A stretch of DNA of 64,000 nt from Paenalcaligenes faecalis (GTDB taxonomy: Bacteria; Pseudomonadota; Gammaproteobacteria; Burkholderiales; Burkholderiaceae_B). The notes below the pieces were generated by a model. That model was given only the letters and a program-made list of their open reading frames with translations, was not told where the DNA came from and did not search any database. Shown here in pieces: positions 1 to 19,335 of this stretch (positions are counted from its first letter, which is position 1; each line of letters starts with the position of its first letter). Location of the stretch: positions 420,001 through 484,000 of the forward strand of contig NZ_CP106841.1 in the NCBI RefSeq assembly GCF_027557445.1, read 5' to 3'. The position numbers were made by a program, and so were the translations under genes.

Positions 1-2183
<2,183 letters not shown>

Positions 2184-2343
2184 ATAACCTTTTAGGTTTA
2201 GCGTTCGAGTGTCGTACATTAAAAAACATTGATTGAAACGCAATCCAAATTCGAATACACAACGGTGCTGATCCGTACTGATCAGCATGTGCTTTTTCCC
2301 AGATTGAGTCTGACGTGTTAACACGCCAGAACGACCAGTTACC

Positions 2344-2458
2344 GCTTGACGACCATAGCAAGGTGGAACCACTCCTTTTCCATTCCGAACAGGACAGTGA
2401 AACACCTTAGCGCCGATGATAGTGGGCGTACGCCTGTGAAAGTAGGTCATTGTCAAGC
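2344..2458 (+). rRNA. rrf: 5S ribosomal RNA (array element 1)
   Basis: A 115-base 5S rRNA lies 160 bases after the 23S. Its ends were set by the closing stem, GCTTGAC at the start pairing with GTCAAGC at the end. The loop-B and loop-C region (CCATTCCGAAC) and the typical GTAGGTCATTGTC 3' part are present. A strong terminator follows at 2469-2503. Confidence 0.93.
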
Positions 2459-2468
2459 TCTTATACCG

Positions 2469-2503
2469 TAAAACCCCCGCTCGTGATCGAGTGGGGGTTT
2501 TAT
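2469..2503 (+). terminator. Intrinsic terminator of rrn element 1
   Basis: A stem of five C, then GCTCG, pairs with CGAGT and five G (one G-U pair) around a short loop and is followed by TTTTAT. It stands directly behind the 5S gene. The same sequence is repeated at 8289-8323. Confidence 0.9.
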
Positions 2504-2600
2504 TTCCCGGTATAAAAAATTTGCTTTTCTTAACTTTCTTTGTTAAAGTTACGAGCTGCACACAAAAAGACTAAGTGTCTTCTGAAAGCAAGTTTGAATG

Positions 2601-2653
2601 TTCAAATTTATTTTCAAAAAATACTTGACAGTATTTCGAAGGTAGTTCATAAT
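2601..2653 (+). promoter_or_regulatory. rRNA promoter of the second rrn operon
   Basis: A -35 box TTGACA (2625-2630) and a -10 box CATAAT (2648-2653) are separated by exactly 17 bases. An AT-rich stretch resembling an UP element lies just upstream (about 2601-2622). It precedes the 16S gene by about 290 bases, so the operon is transcribed independently of the one before it. Confidence 0.85.
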
Positions 2654-2740
2654 TACTTTCTTTGCTGATCACCGCAACGCAGTCTACTGCAACGTGATGA
2701 TCGCAGTATAGATCTAAATCATGACCGATTTATGTCTATC

Positions 2741-2752
2741 GCTCTTTAACAA
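2741..2752 (+). promoter_or_regulatory. boxA antitermination element in the rrn leader
   Basis: GCTCTTTAACAA matches the bacterial rrn boxA motif, which loads the Nus antitermination complex. It lies in the leader about 200 bases before the 16S. The rest of the leader (2753-2944) shows no gene. Confidence 0.8.
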
Positions 2753-2944
2753 TTTAACAGCCGATAAGTGTGGGCGCTTGGAATGAGTGAGCAAACTTTC
2801 CTCTCACGAGGAAAACGCCACAAAGTTAAAATCAAGTGCTCGCATAAAGAAATATAGGTAGTTTGCCTTGTGCAAATAACTGGATATTTCTTTGAGTACA
2901 CTCCGCTTTGTTCTTTATTGGACGAAGCAAAAAAAACAGAGATT

Positions 2945-4482
<1,538 letters not shown>

Positions 4483-4571
4483 TCAGAGCGATGCTCACGA
4501 AGCGAAAGCGTCCACACTTATTGGCTGTTTATTTGGTTCCATGCCAAAGTTATCGTCAACTGGCGACAGTT

Positions 4572-4648
4572 GGGTCAGTAGCTCAGTCGGTTAGAGCACC
4601 GTCTTGATAAGGCGGGGGTCGTTGGTTCGATTCCAACTTGACCCACCA
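4572..4648 (+). tRNA. ileT: tRNA-Ile (GAT)
   Basis: A 77-base tRNA with encoded CCA lies in the 16S-23S spacer. The acceptor stem GGGTCAG pairs with the 3' CTTGACCC side. The anticodon GAT is at 4606-4608 in the loop CTTGATAA, and the T-loop GGTTCGATTCC is intact. This is the standard first tRNA of many bacterial rrn spacers. Confidence 0.96.
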
Positions 4649-4659
4649 CGAATACTTCT

Positions 4660-4735
4660 GGGGGATTAGCTCAGCTGGGAGAGCACCTGCTTTGCAAGCA
4701 GGGGGTCGTCGGTTCGATCCCGTCATCCTCCACCA
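4660..4735 (+). tRNA. alaT: tRNA-Ala (TGC)
   Basis: A 76-base tRNA with encoded CCA lies 11 bases after tRNA-Ile. Acceptor GGGGGAT pairs with ATCCTCC. The anticodon TGC is at 4693-4695, and the T-loop GGTTCGATCCC is intact. The tRNA pair is absent from the spacer of the next operon (10303-10681). Confidence 0.96.
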
Positions 4736-4883
4736 TTACCTTTCGTCGGTTATGATACTTACACATGGAACACAGATCCGGGCGTGAATTTATTCATGCT
4801 AGGTCAACGATAAGCGTTGTATTCAGGGAAAACCCTGTTTATAATACTGCTCTTATCGTTGGGCTAGAAGCCCAATGGTATTC

Positions 4884-4895
4884 TGTTCTTTAACA
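4884..4895 (+). promoter_or_regulatory. boxA element in the 16S-23S spacer, operon 2
   Basis: TGTTCTTTAACA is a boxA-type antitermination signal ahead of the 23S gene. The same element occurs in the otherwise different spacer of the next operon at 10445-10456. The remaining spacer up to the 23S shows no gene. Confidence 0.75.
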
Positions 4896-5120
4896 ATCTG
4901 GAAAAAGCACAACGAAAGTGTATTCATGCTGATTGATCTTCGGATCGATCACGGAATAGACGGGTTGTGATTGCAAAATCAACAATTTTGTTCAAATAGT
5001 TCTCAAAAATATGAACTGATAATCGTCACGTTTTTAACGTGGTGGGTATCAGATCAAGCGAATTGAGTGATGAACGGCACAACAACGCGAACTCAAAATT
5101 CTATAGCCTAAAACGTTATA

Positions 5121-8003
<2,883 letters not shown>

Positions 8004-8163
8004 ATAACCTTTTAGGTTTAGCGTTCGAGTGTCGTACATTAAAAAACATTGATTGAAACGCAATCCAAATTCGAATACACAACGGTGCTGATCCGTACTG
8101 ATCAGCATGTGCTTTTTCCCAGATTGAGTCTGACGTGTTAACACGCCAGAACGACCAGTTACC

Positions 8164-8278
8164 GCTTGACGACCATAGCAAGGTGGAACCACTCCTTTTC
8201 CATTCCGAACAGGACAGTGAAACACCTTAGCGCCGATGATAGTGGGCGTACGCCTGTGAAAGTAGGTCATTGTCAAGC
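8164..8278 (+). rRNA. rrf: 5S ribosomal RNA (operon 2)
   Basis: A 115-base 5S, identical by eye to the copy at 2344-2458, with the same closing stem (GCTTGAC with GTCAAGC) and the same 160-base spacing from the 23S. Confidence 0.93.
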
Positions 8279-8288
8279 TCTTATACCG

Positions 8289-8323
8289 TAAAACCCCCGC
8301 TCGTGATCGAGTGGGGGTTTTAT
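8289..8323 (+). terminator. Intrinsic terminator of rrn operon 2
   Basis: Repeat of the 2469-2503 terminator: a C-rich/G-rich ten-pair stem with one G-U pair and a following T-run, directly after the 5S. Confidence 0.9.
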
Positions 8324-8420
8324 TTCCCGGTATAAAAAATTTGCTTTTCTTAACTTTCTTTGTTAAAGTTACGAGCTGCACACAAAAAGACTAAGTGTCT
8401 TCTGAAAGCAAGTTTGAATG

Positions 8421-8473
8421 TTCAAATTTATTTTCAAAAAATACTTGACAGTATTTCGAAGGTAGTTCATAAT
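8421..8473 (+). promoter_or_regulatory. rRNA promoter of the third rrn operon
   Basis: TTGACA (8445-8450), a 17-base spacer and CATAAT (8468-8473), preceded by the same AT-rich stretch as at 2601. It is an exact repeat of the upstream promoter. A boxA (GCTCTTTAACAA) follows at 8561-8572. Confidence 0.85.
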
Positions 8474-8764
8474 TACTTTCTTTGCTGATCACCGCAACGC
8501 AGTCTACTGCAACGTGATGATCGCAGTATAGATCTAAATCATGACCGATTTATGTCTATCGCTCTTTAACAATTTAACAGCCGATAAGTGTGGGCGCTTG
8601 GAATGAGTGAGCAAACTTTCCTCTCACGAGGAAAACGCCACAAAGTTAAAATCAAGTGCTCGCATAAAGAAATATAGGTAGTTTGCCTTGTGCAAATAAC
8701 TGGATATTTCTTTGAGTACACTCCGCTTTGTTCTTTATTGGACGAAGCAAAAAAAACAGAGATT

Positions 8765-10302
<1,538 letters not shown>

Positions 10303-10681
10303 TCAGAGCGATGCTCACAAAGCGAAAGCGTCCACACTTATTGGCTGTTTGATGAATTTCATTACTGATGAGTTTAACGGTAAGCATAGTTCGGGTTTGA
10401 CCCAATTAACTGTTCTTATCGTTGAGCTCTGCTCAATGAAATTCTGTTCTTTAACAATCTGGAAAAAGCACAACGAAAGTGTATTCATGCTGATTGATCT
10501 TCGGATCGATCACGGAATAGACGGGTTGTGATTGCAAAATCAACAATTTTGTTCAAATAGTTCTCAAAAATATGAACTGATAATCGTCACGTTTTTAACG
10601 TGGTGGATATCAGATCAAGCGAATTGAGTGATGAACGGCACAACAACGCGAACTCAAAATTCTATAGCCTAAAACGTTATA
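10303..10681 (+). other. Short 16S-23S spacer without tRNA genes
   Basis: This spacer is about 379 bases, against about 638 in operon 2. From about 10351 to 10440 it carries an unrelated stretch in place of the tRNA-Ile/tRNA-Ala block. No cloverleaf, anticodon loop or CCA end is visible. It rejoins the common sequence just before boxA (TGTTCTTTAACA, 10445-10456), which is retained. Confidence 0.88.
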
Positions 10682-13563
<2,882 letters not shown>

Positions 13564-13722
13564 ATAACCTTTTAGGTTTAGCGTTCGAGTGTCGTACATT
13601 AAAAACATTGATTGAAACGCAATCCAAATTCGAATACACAACGGTGCTGATCCGTACTGATCAGCATGTGCTTTTTCCCAGATTGAGTCTGACGTGTTAA
13701 CACGCCAGAACGACCAGTTACC

Positions 13723-13837
13723 GCTTGACGACCATAGCAAGGTGGAACCACTCCTTTTCCATTCCGAACAGGACAGTGAAACACCTTAGCGCCGATGATA
13801 GTGGGCGTACGCCTGTGAAAGTAGGTCATTGTCAAGC
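13723..13837 (+). rRNA. rrf: 5S ribosomal RNA (operon 3)
   Basis: 115-base 5S with the GCTTGAC/GTCAAGC closing stem, as in the other copies. The 23S-5S spacer is one base shorter than in copies 1 and 2 (five A instead of six at about 13601). Confidence 0.93.
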
Positions 13838-13846
13838 TCTTATACC

Positions 13847-13883
13847 GAAAACCCCCACTCGTGATCGAGTGGGGGTTTTTTTA
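13847..13883 (+). terminator. Terminator ending the rrn array
   Basis: A perfect stem, CCCCCACTCG pairing with CGAGTGGGGG, is followed by seven T. The G-U pair of the first two copies is a normal A-U pair here and the T-run is longer, so this last terminator looks stronger than the internal ones. Confidence 0.92.
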
Positions 13884-13957
13884 TGCCTAAAGAAAGTAAA
13901 CAAGGTAAAATAAGCATTATTAAATGCTATCTGATTATCTTGTTCCAGGAGGAATGC

Positions 13958-14320
13958 ATGACCCAATCTATGATGCCTGAACCGCAATCTGGGTTATCTG
14001 CTCGTCAGTTGACCCATTGTTTATATGCTCTGTTTGTGGTGGGCTTGATTGCTGCGCCTGTTTTTGGTTTAGCGACAGCCGCTGCTGTAGTGGTAGCATA
14101 TTACAAGCGAAGTGATGTGGCTGGTACTGTTTATGCTTCTCATTTTGATTGGTTAATTAAAACCTTTTGGTGGGGTGTGCTTTGGGTTGGCTTAAGCGCA
14201 TTACTGACGTTAATATTTGTCGGTTGGCTAAGCGGGGCGGTTGCTTTTGTTTGGCTTATCTATCGCTTAGCTAAAGGTTGGTTTGCCTTGTTTGAAAATC
14301 AATCACCTACATTGGATTAA
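13958..14320 (+). CDS. Small integral membrane protein (DUF4870-like)
   Basis: A 120-residue protein with three hydrophobic segments: about residues 22-49, a Trp/Leu-rich segment around 68-95, and a short one near 95-105. It ends in a hydrophilic tail. The overall pattern resembles small DUF4870-type membrane proteins of unknown role. I chose ATG 13958 because AGGAGG stands six bases before it. The in-frame ATG at 13883 lies inside the T-run of the rRNA terminator and has no ribosome site. It stands alone between the rrn array and purU. No function is assigned. Confidence 0.75.
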   Translation: MTQSMMPEPQSGLSARQLTHCLYALFVVGLIAAPVFGLATAAAVVVAYYKRSDVAGTVYASHFDWLIKTFWWGVLWVGLSALLTLIFVGWLSGAVAFVWLIYRLAKGWFALFENQSPTLD

Positions 14321-14324
14321 AGAG

Positions 14325-14357
14325 AAAAAGCATCGTCATTTAACGATGCTTTTTTTA
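14325..14357. terminator. Bidirectional terminator between the membrane protein gene and purU
   Basis: The stem AAAGCATCGT pairs with ACGATGCTTT around a short AT-rich loop, with A-rich and T-rich flanks. It can serve the plus-strand gene ending at 14320 and the minus-strand purU ending at 14391. Confidence 0.8.
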
Positions 14358-14390
14358 TTGTGTCGCCGTGTAGAAAGCAAGTAGAGGCGT

Positions 14391-15239
14391 TTATTTAAAT
14401 ACAACGGTGCGTTGACCATTTAAAAAGATGCGATGCTCGACGTGAGCTTTAACGGCTCTAGACAATACCAAAGACTCTACATCACTGCCTACTTGGGTGA
14501 GTTCATTAGGACTCATGTCATGGCTCACGCGTTCAATATCTTGCTCGATGATTGGACCTTCGTCTAGATCTTCGGTTACGTAATGGGCTGTGGCACCAAT
14601 GATTTTCACACCTCTAGCATGAGCTTGATGATAAGGTCGTGCGCCTTTAAAGCTTGGTAGGAAACTATGGTGAATATTAATGGCTCGACCGGATAATGCT
14701 CTGCACATCTCAGGTGACAAGATTTGCATATAACGAGCTAAGACAACTAAATCAATGTCTAGATCATCCACAAATTGTAATATCTGCTTTTCTTGGGCTG
14801 CTTTAGTTTCTGGTGTAACAGGCAGATGATGGAATGGTACGTTATATGAGGCTGATAATGAGGCATAATCAGCATGGTTAGATAATACGGCAGCAATCTC
14901 GATGGGAAGCTGTCCACTATGAGTACGGAATAACAAATCATTAAGGCAGTGGCCCTGACGACTAACTAATAGTAGAACACGCGCCTTTTTTTGAGCATCA
15001 AAAATATGCGCATCCATATTATATTTATCTGCAATAGGTGCAAAGTCAGCGCGTAAGCTTTCTGCATCAGTTATTGCGGGTAGGCTAAAGTGAATACGTA
15101 GAAAAAAGCGCTCTGTACCGGAGTCTCCGAACTGCTCTGCTTCAACGATGTTACCTTGTTTCTCTAAAAGCCAGCCGGTGACGGTATGTACAATGCCCGT
15201 GGTATCAGGGCAGGAAATAGTTAAGATGTAATCGTTCAT
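14391..15239 (-). CDS. purU: Formyltetrahydrofolate deformylase
   Basis: PurU hydrolyses 10-formyl-tetrahydrofolate to formate and tetrahydrofolate, balancing the one-carbon pool and supplying formate for purine synthesis. The 282 residues match the usual length of about 280. An N-terminal ACT-like regulatory domain (about 5-80) precedes a formyltransferase-fold domain (about 86-282). The signature INIHHSFLPSFKGA is at 187-200 with Asn188 and His190. DLDEGP with Asp226 completes the triad known from glycinamide ribonucleotide formyltransferases. It stands as a single gene between two terminators. Confidence 0.95.
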   Translation of the reverse strand: MNDYILTISCPDTTGIVHTVTGWLLEKQGNIVEAEQFGDSGTERFFLRIHFSLPAITDAESLRADFAPIADKYNMDAHIFDAQKKARVLLLVSRQGHCLNDLLFRTHSGQLPIEIAAVLSNHADYASLSASYNVPFHHLPVTPETKAAQEKQILQFVDDLDIDLVVLARYMQILSPEMCRALSGRAINIHHSFLPSFKGARPYHQAHARGVKIIGATAHYVTEDLDEGPIIEQDIERVSHDMSPNELTQVGSDVESLVLSRAVKAHVEHRIFLNGQRTVVFK

Positions 15240-15251
15240 GTTTTTTTAGAT

Positions 15252-15308
15252 GAAATAAAAAGTGCTAAGCCAAATCAATACAGCTTGATTTGTTGCTTAG
15301 CCTTTTAT
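15252..15308 (-). terminator. Terminator behind pdxH
   Basis: Read on the minus strand, a long interrupted stem (GGCTAAGC ... GCTTAGC, with AAATCAA/TTGATTT in its upper part) is followed by CTTTTTATTT. It separates the chaC-pdxH transcript from purU. The rest of the 162-base gap shows nothing else. Confidence 0.75.
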
Positions 15309-15401
15309 GTACTTTATACAAAGTCTGATTTTAGCTTATTGTGGCAGATACCGTGCATATAAGCCATGCTCAGATCAGAGTCTTTAGGTAAGCCCTAATC
15401 C

Positions 15402-16031
15402 CTAAGGAGCTAGACGTTGTATTTGCCAGGTTTTATCCTGTTTTATATAGAGATAGCGATCATGAAGCCTACAGGTGCGGCCTTGCCAAAACTCAATACG
15501 CTCTGGCTGTAAATAATAGCCACCCCAGAACTCCGGGCAGGGTGGGTTGTCACCAAACTCTTTAGCGACTTGGTCACTACGGTTTTCTAGAGCAGCTCGG
15601 CTTGTAGGTTGACTCTGAGGTGAGGCTATTGCGCTGATACGAGACGCAAGAGGGCGGCTATTAAAATAGGCGCTTGATTGCTCAGCACTCATTTTTTCTA
15701 CAGTACCTTCGAGTCGAATTTGACGTTGCAGTGTTGGCCAGAAAAATAAAAGACACGCTTTAGGGTTTTGACGTAGATCTTGGCCTTTACGAGAGTCGTA
15801 ATTGGTATAAAACTGGACGCCCGTTTCATCAAAACCTTTGAGTAAGACAATCCTGGAGCTAGGCATACCTTCGGCATTGACGGTAGATAAACTCATGGCA
15901 GTGGGCTCAGGCGCTTGGAGGCGGATGGCCTCATCAACCCAACGGTCAAAGAGATCACGGGGATGGTCTGTGAGTTGGTGTTCAGGGAGATCAAATTTGT
16001 CGTATTCGTTTCGTAGATCGGCTAGGCTCAT
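15402..16031 (-). CDS. pdxH: Pyridoxamine 5'-phosphate oxidase
   Basis: FMN enzyme that oxidises pyridoxamine or pyridoxine 5'-phosphate to pyridoxal 5'-phosphate, the last step of vitamin B6 synthesis and salvage. The 209-residue protein has the family's RIVLLKGFD segment (about 60-68), the FYTNYDSRKGQDL FMN/substrate segment, and the C-terminal dimerisation region with FWQGRTCRLHDR and the conserved final RLAP. The gene starts two bases after the end of the chaC-like gene, so the two are co-transcribed. Confidence 0.96.
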   Translation of the reverse strand: MSLADLRNEYDKFDLPEHQLTDHPRDLFDRWVDEAIRLQAPEPTAMSLSTVNAEGMPSSRIVLLKGFDETGVQFYTNYDSRKGQDLRQNPKACLLFFWPTLQRQIRLEGTVEKMSAEQSSAYFNSRPLASRISAIASPQSQPTSRAALENRSDQVAKEFGDNPPCPEFWGGYYLQPERIEFWQGRTCRLHDRYLYIKQDKTWQIQRLAP

Positions 16032-16033
16032 AA

Positions 16034-16645
16034 CTATAAATGTTGCACTAAAAGTTCGAGTTTAGGATCTGCAATATTGGCATGTTTTAAAGCAGCTGCC
16101 GTTTGCAGTACATATTCAATACATGCCCCATTCATACCATGTGCGGTATGGATGACTTCGCGTAGCTGTTCTAGTGGTATAGAGGGCACATACGCATCGG
16201 TATGTGGATCAATCACAAAAGCTAAGGCTGATAAAACGGAGCCTTCACTGTGGCAGTCCACCCATTTAGGATTGTACGCGCCGCTGGGCATTTCGCGTTG
16301 CCATAATGGCGGAAAAATGGACTTTACCTGATCTGCCGCAACTCTATAGATGACTCCCTCACATATTCCACCTTCATCAAGCGCAAAAACAACGCCGGGG
16401 TTTTCAGGTGTGCCTCGATTAATTCTTGACCATAAGCACAGTGACCGATGAAAGCCGTGCAGGGTTGCAGGGCGTTGCTCTAGATATTCAAAATCAGGTC
16501 GCCAAATCAAGGAGCCATACGCAAAAAGCCAAAGGTCTGTTGTCTGGTCCCAATGACCTAAGCTTTGTAACATGGACTGATTAAGCTCAGACGCAGTCAG
16601 TGTTTTGAAGTGTTGTGCAGAAGGTGGAGCAGTAAAAACAGTCAT
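16034..16645 (-). CDS. chaC: Glutathione-specific gamma-glutamylcyclotransferase (ChaC-like)
   Basis: ChaC family enzymes cleave glutathione to 5-oxoproline and cysteinyl-glycine in the cytoplasm. The signature FAYGSLIWRPDFEY (about 40-53) forms the substrate loop. The CEGVIYRV segment carries the expected catalytic glutamate. The WSRINRGTPENPG stretch is typical of ChaC rather than other cyclotransferases. ATG 16645 was chosen; a GTG two codons upstream (16651) is also possible, and neither has a clear ribosome site. It is the first gene of the chaC-pdxH pair. Confidence 0.88.
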   Translation of the reverse strand: MTVFTAPPSAQHFKTLTASELNQSMLQSLGHWDQTTDLWLFAYGSLIWRPDFEYLEQRPATLHGFHRSLCLWSRINRGTPENPGVVFALDEGGICEGVIYRVAADQVKSIFPPLWQREMPSGAYNPKWVDCHSEGSVLSALAFVIDPHTDAYVPSIPLEQLREVIHTAHGMNGACIEYVLQTAAALKHANIADPKLELLVQHL

Positions 16646-16770
16646 AATCACATGATATTAAGCAAAAATAGTAACATAGCCTATTACACAGAGCAGGCAG
16701 CTATGAGCTTATTATTCTAAGTCACATTAGCGCTGAACTGTATGGTTTATAGAGTGGATAAATAGGGAAT

Positions 16771-17580
16771 GTGATGGCTGAGCAGCAATTAAACGCAGAG
16801 CGTCGTTTTGGTGGGTTAAATCGATTATATGGTGAGGGCAGTGTCGATATTTTAGGACACGCCCACATTATGATTGCTGGGATTGGTGGTGTAGGCAGCT
16901 GGTGCGTAGAGGCATTAGCACGTTCTGGAATCGGAATGTTAACGATCGTAGACATGGATCACATCAGTGAGTCGAATATTAATCGTCAACTACCTGCTCT
17001 AGGGTCTACCGTCGGACAGGCCAAAGTCGAAGCCATGCAAGAGCGAATTTTGGATATTAATCCATTCTGCCGTGTGCAACTGATTGATGATTTTGTCAGT
17101 GCGGATAATATGGAACAGTTAGTTCATTTAGCCCCTGATGTGTTGATTGATTGTACGGATCAGGCCGAGGCAAAAATCACCATGATCTTAGCGGCTAAGC
17201 GCCATAATATTCGCTTATTGGTATGTGGGGCAGCGGGCGGTAAACAAAACCCCTTAGCATTAAAACGTGGGGACTTATCCTTGAGTACACATGATGCTAT
17301 GTTAGCTAAGCTACGAGGGCGACTACGCAAAGAGTATGGGTTCGCAAAGCCTAAAGTAGATAAGGTAAAGCCGAGCACGCGTATACCTAAAATGGGGGTA
17401 GAGGTTTTTTGGGTAGAGGAGTCGGCCATTATGCCGTCAGCGTGGCAGCAGGGTAACACCGGGCCTCAAGGCTTATCTTGTGCTGGCTATGGCTCTAGTG
17501 TAACGGTCACGGCCCCTATGGGCTTTGCTGCAGCACAGGCCGCGATTGATTATGTATTAAAAAAATCAAAAGTGGTCTAA
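16771..17580 (+). CDS. tcdA: tRNA threonylcarbamoyladenosine dehydratase
   Basis: E1-like ATP-dependent enzyme that cyclises N6-threonylcarbamoyladenosine (t6A37) in ANN-decoding tRNAs to ct6A. The 269-residue protein has the nucleotide loop MIAGIGGVGSW (about 33-43), the acidic end of the second strand TIVDMD, the NINRQL motif, and a SxxxxAxxGxG-like C-terminal part. GTG 16771 is followed at once by ATG 16774, and AGGGA precedes them by a few bases, so either may be used. Its 3' end overlaps the convergent pabC by 15 bases. Confidence 0.93.
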   Translation: MMAEQQLNAERRFGGLNRLYGEGSVDILGHAHIMIAGIGGVGSWCVEALARSGIGMLTIVDMDHISESNINRQLPALGSTVGQAKVEAMQERILDINPFCRVQLIDDFVSADNMEQLVHLAPDVLIDCTDQAEAKITMILAAKRHNIRLLVCGAAGGKQNPLALKRGDLSLSTHDAMLAKLRGRLRKEYGFAKPKVDKVKPSTRIPKMGVEVFWVEESAIMPSAWQQGNTGPQGLSCAGYGSSVTVTAPMGFAAAQAAIDYVLKKSKVV

Positions 17581-18213
17581 ACGAGCATCTAACCAACCAC
17601 GTAGAGCATTAGAAATCCGAATGCGGGGGGCATGTAGCAGGTCTTTCTTTGTGATGTCTTCCTCGCTCACCCACCCCTGATCTAAGAGGTACTGTCGTTG
17701 CACCCCAGCTAATAGAGGTTGCTTTAACGAAGGGGTGACCCATCGGTTGTTTTTTAGAATATAAATGTTACTGCGTCCGCCTTCAGTAATTTGTTGATTC
17801 TGATCAAAATAAATAACATCAAAGAACGAGGGATGTTGCTGTAGCCACCGTTCGCCTTGCGCCCAGTGCTGTCTTTGCGTGGTTTTATGCTGCAGTAAAA
17901 TAGCAGGAGCTAAAGGGTTAAGAGGGCTGAGCGCAAGTCTGACAGGCTGTGCGGTTTCGGCAAGAGGTTGGCATTGTACGGTGATTTTCCCAGTGCGGCC
18001 TAGTGTCAGGCGCAGTCGCTGCGGTTGTGTGTAGCGCCGTAAAAAATAAGGCTGCAATGCTTGCAAAATACTGTTTTGCTGATACGGGTAGCCCAGTGTT
18101 CGAGCCGAATACTCCAGTCGTTTGAGGTGTAGGGCCAGTAAAGGCACTAAGCCTGTACGATGCAGTCGCATTGTTTCGATGAGCTCAGTATGTGGATGGA
18201 TGACGGACAACAT
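17566..18213 (-). CDS. pabC: Aminodeoxychorismate lyase / class IV aminotransferase
   Basis: PLP fold-type IV protein that releases pyruvate from 4-amino-4-deoxychorismate to give p-aminobenzoate for folate. The protein has 215 residues, shorter than the roughly 270 of E. coli PabC. It retains the catalytic-lysine region (QGERWLQQH is a weak match), the EGGRSNIYIL cofactor segment and the PLLAGVQR turn typical of class IV enzymes. The start lies two bases behind pabB, which supports the role. The substrate assignment rests on this context. Confidence 0.86.
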   Translation of the reverse strand: MLSVIHPHTELIETMRLHRTGLVPLLALHLKRLEYSARTLGYPYQQNSILQALQPYFLRRYTQPQRLRLTLGRTGKITVQCQPLAETAQPVRLALSPLNPLAPAILLQHKTTQRQHWAQGERWLQQHPSFFDVIYFDQNQQITEGGRSNIYILKNNRWVTPSLKQPLLAGVQRQYLLDQGWVSEEDITKKDLLHAPRIRISNALRGWLDARLDHF

Positions 18214-18215
18214 GG

Positions 18216-19328
18216 TTACTCCTCAAACTGAATCTCTGTCCCTAATACGCGCGCTTTCCAAAGGCATTCTTGCCACTCTAGGTCGGGATCAGAGTCAATC
18301 ACTATTGCGCCTCCGACCCCAAACGTGGCGGTATGCAAATCGGAGTATTCTATTGTGCGAATCGCTACGTTTAATTGAAGATCTCCGTTTGGGGCTAGCC
18401 AACCTAGACTGCCACAATACATGCCGCGAGTACGTTGCTCTAGGTCATGAATACATTGCATGGCAGCTATTTTAGGAGTCCCCGTAATTGAACCACACGG
18501 GAACAAGGCTTCCATCATAGCTGCCAGCTGTACATTAGGAGCTTGTGCCTCTATGGTTGATGTCATTGTCCAAACGGAAGGATAAGCCTCTAACTCTAAT
18601 AACTTGCGCACACGTACTGAGCCAGTCGTCGCAATACGACCTAAATCATTACGCAATAAATCCACAATCATGATGTTTTCCGCCACGTCTTTAGCGCTCT
18701 GGCGTAAGGTGTGTGCGTTTGCTTCATCAAGGATGGGGTCAGTGTGGCGGGCCATTGTTCCTTTCATGGGTTTAACCAACAAGTGATCTGCTGTTTTACG
18801 TAGGAATAACTCAGGGGAAAATGACAGAATATGCCGGTTGCCATCAGAGAGGTAAGCCCCATAGGCCACAGGGTGGGCGTGGGCTAAGGATTGGTATACC
18901 TGCTGAGGACTGGCCTCACACTGAATAGCAATAGGGATGGAGTAGTTGACTTGATAGTAGTCTCCTCTTTTAATGCCTTGCTGAATGTGATTGATATGTT
19001 CAATGTAGCGTTGACGAGATATGAGCGCTTTGGCATAAAGGGTTGGTTTTGTGGTGGGGGCTTCCCATGGAGTGCTGTGGGTAGCTTGTCGCATGACATA
19101 AGCCGATAGAATGGGGCTAGAGCTAGGTTGCGCGTGGGCTAAGCCCAATAAGTGGGCGCCTAGTTCATAGTTAGCGACGAGGGCGATCCAGTAGCCCTGT
19201 TGTTGCGCCTGCTGAATCTGCTCCCATGCGGTGGGAAGCTGCTCCGCATGGTAAGCCTTGATCGTGCGAACTAAGCCACTCAATTCTAGAGCGGTGTTGT
19301 CTAAGCGGTTTTCAAATCGACAATGCAT
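18216..19328 (-). CDS. pabB: Aminodeoxychorismate synthase component I
   Basis: Chorismate-using enzyme that, with the glutaminase PabA, forms 4-amino-4-deoxychorismate on the way to folate. In 370 residues it carries the chorismate-binding core: KPMKGTMAR, the metal-binding AENIMIVDLLRNDLGRI, FPCGSITGTPKIAAM, and the C-terminal GVGGAIV ... EWQECLWKA. The PIKGT-type lysine (here in KPMKGT) is the one that forms the aminase intermediate in PabB, separating it from TrpE. The N-terminal part is short compared with E. coli PabB. It lies seven bases after uvrA and just before pabC. Confidence 0.94.
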   Translation of the reverse strand: MHCRFENRLDNTALELSGLVRTIKAYHAEQLPTAWEQIQQAQQQGYWIALVANYELGAHLLGLAHAQPSSSPILSAYVMRQATHSTPWEAPTTKPTLYAKALISRQRYIEHINHIQQGIKRGDYYQVNYSIPIAIQCEASPQQVYQSLAHAHPVAYGAYLSDGNRHILSFSPELFLRKTADHLLVKPMKGTMARHTDPILDEANAHTLRQSAKDVAENIMIVDLLRNDLGRIATTGSVRVRKLLELEAYPSVWTMTSTIEAQAPNVQLAAMMEALFPCGSITGTPKIAAMQCIHDLEQRTRGMYCGSLGWLAPNGDLQLNVAIRTIEYSDLHTATFGVGGAIVIDSDPDLEWQECLWKARVLGTEIQFEE

Positions 19329-19335
19329 GGTGGTG

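Noticed and set aside
10303-10681. Degenerate tRNA in the short rRNA spacer
   Set aside because: No cloverleaf stems, anticodon loop or CCA end could be found in the variable segment.
13883-13957. Upstream in-frame start for the membrane protein behind the rrn array
   Set aside because: That ATG lies in the T-run of the rRNA terminator and has no ribosome site, whereas AGGAGG stands before 13958.
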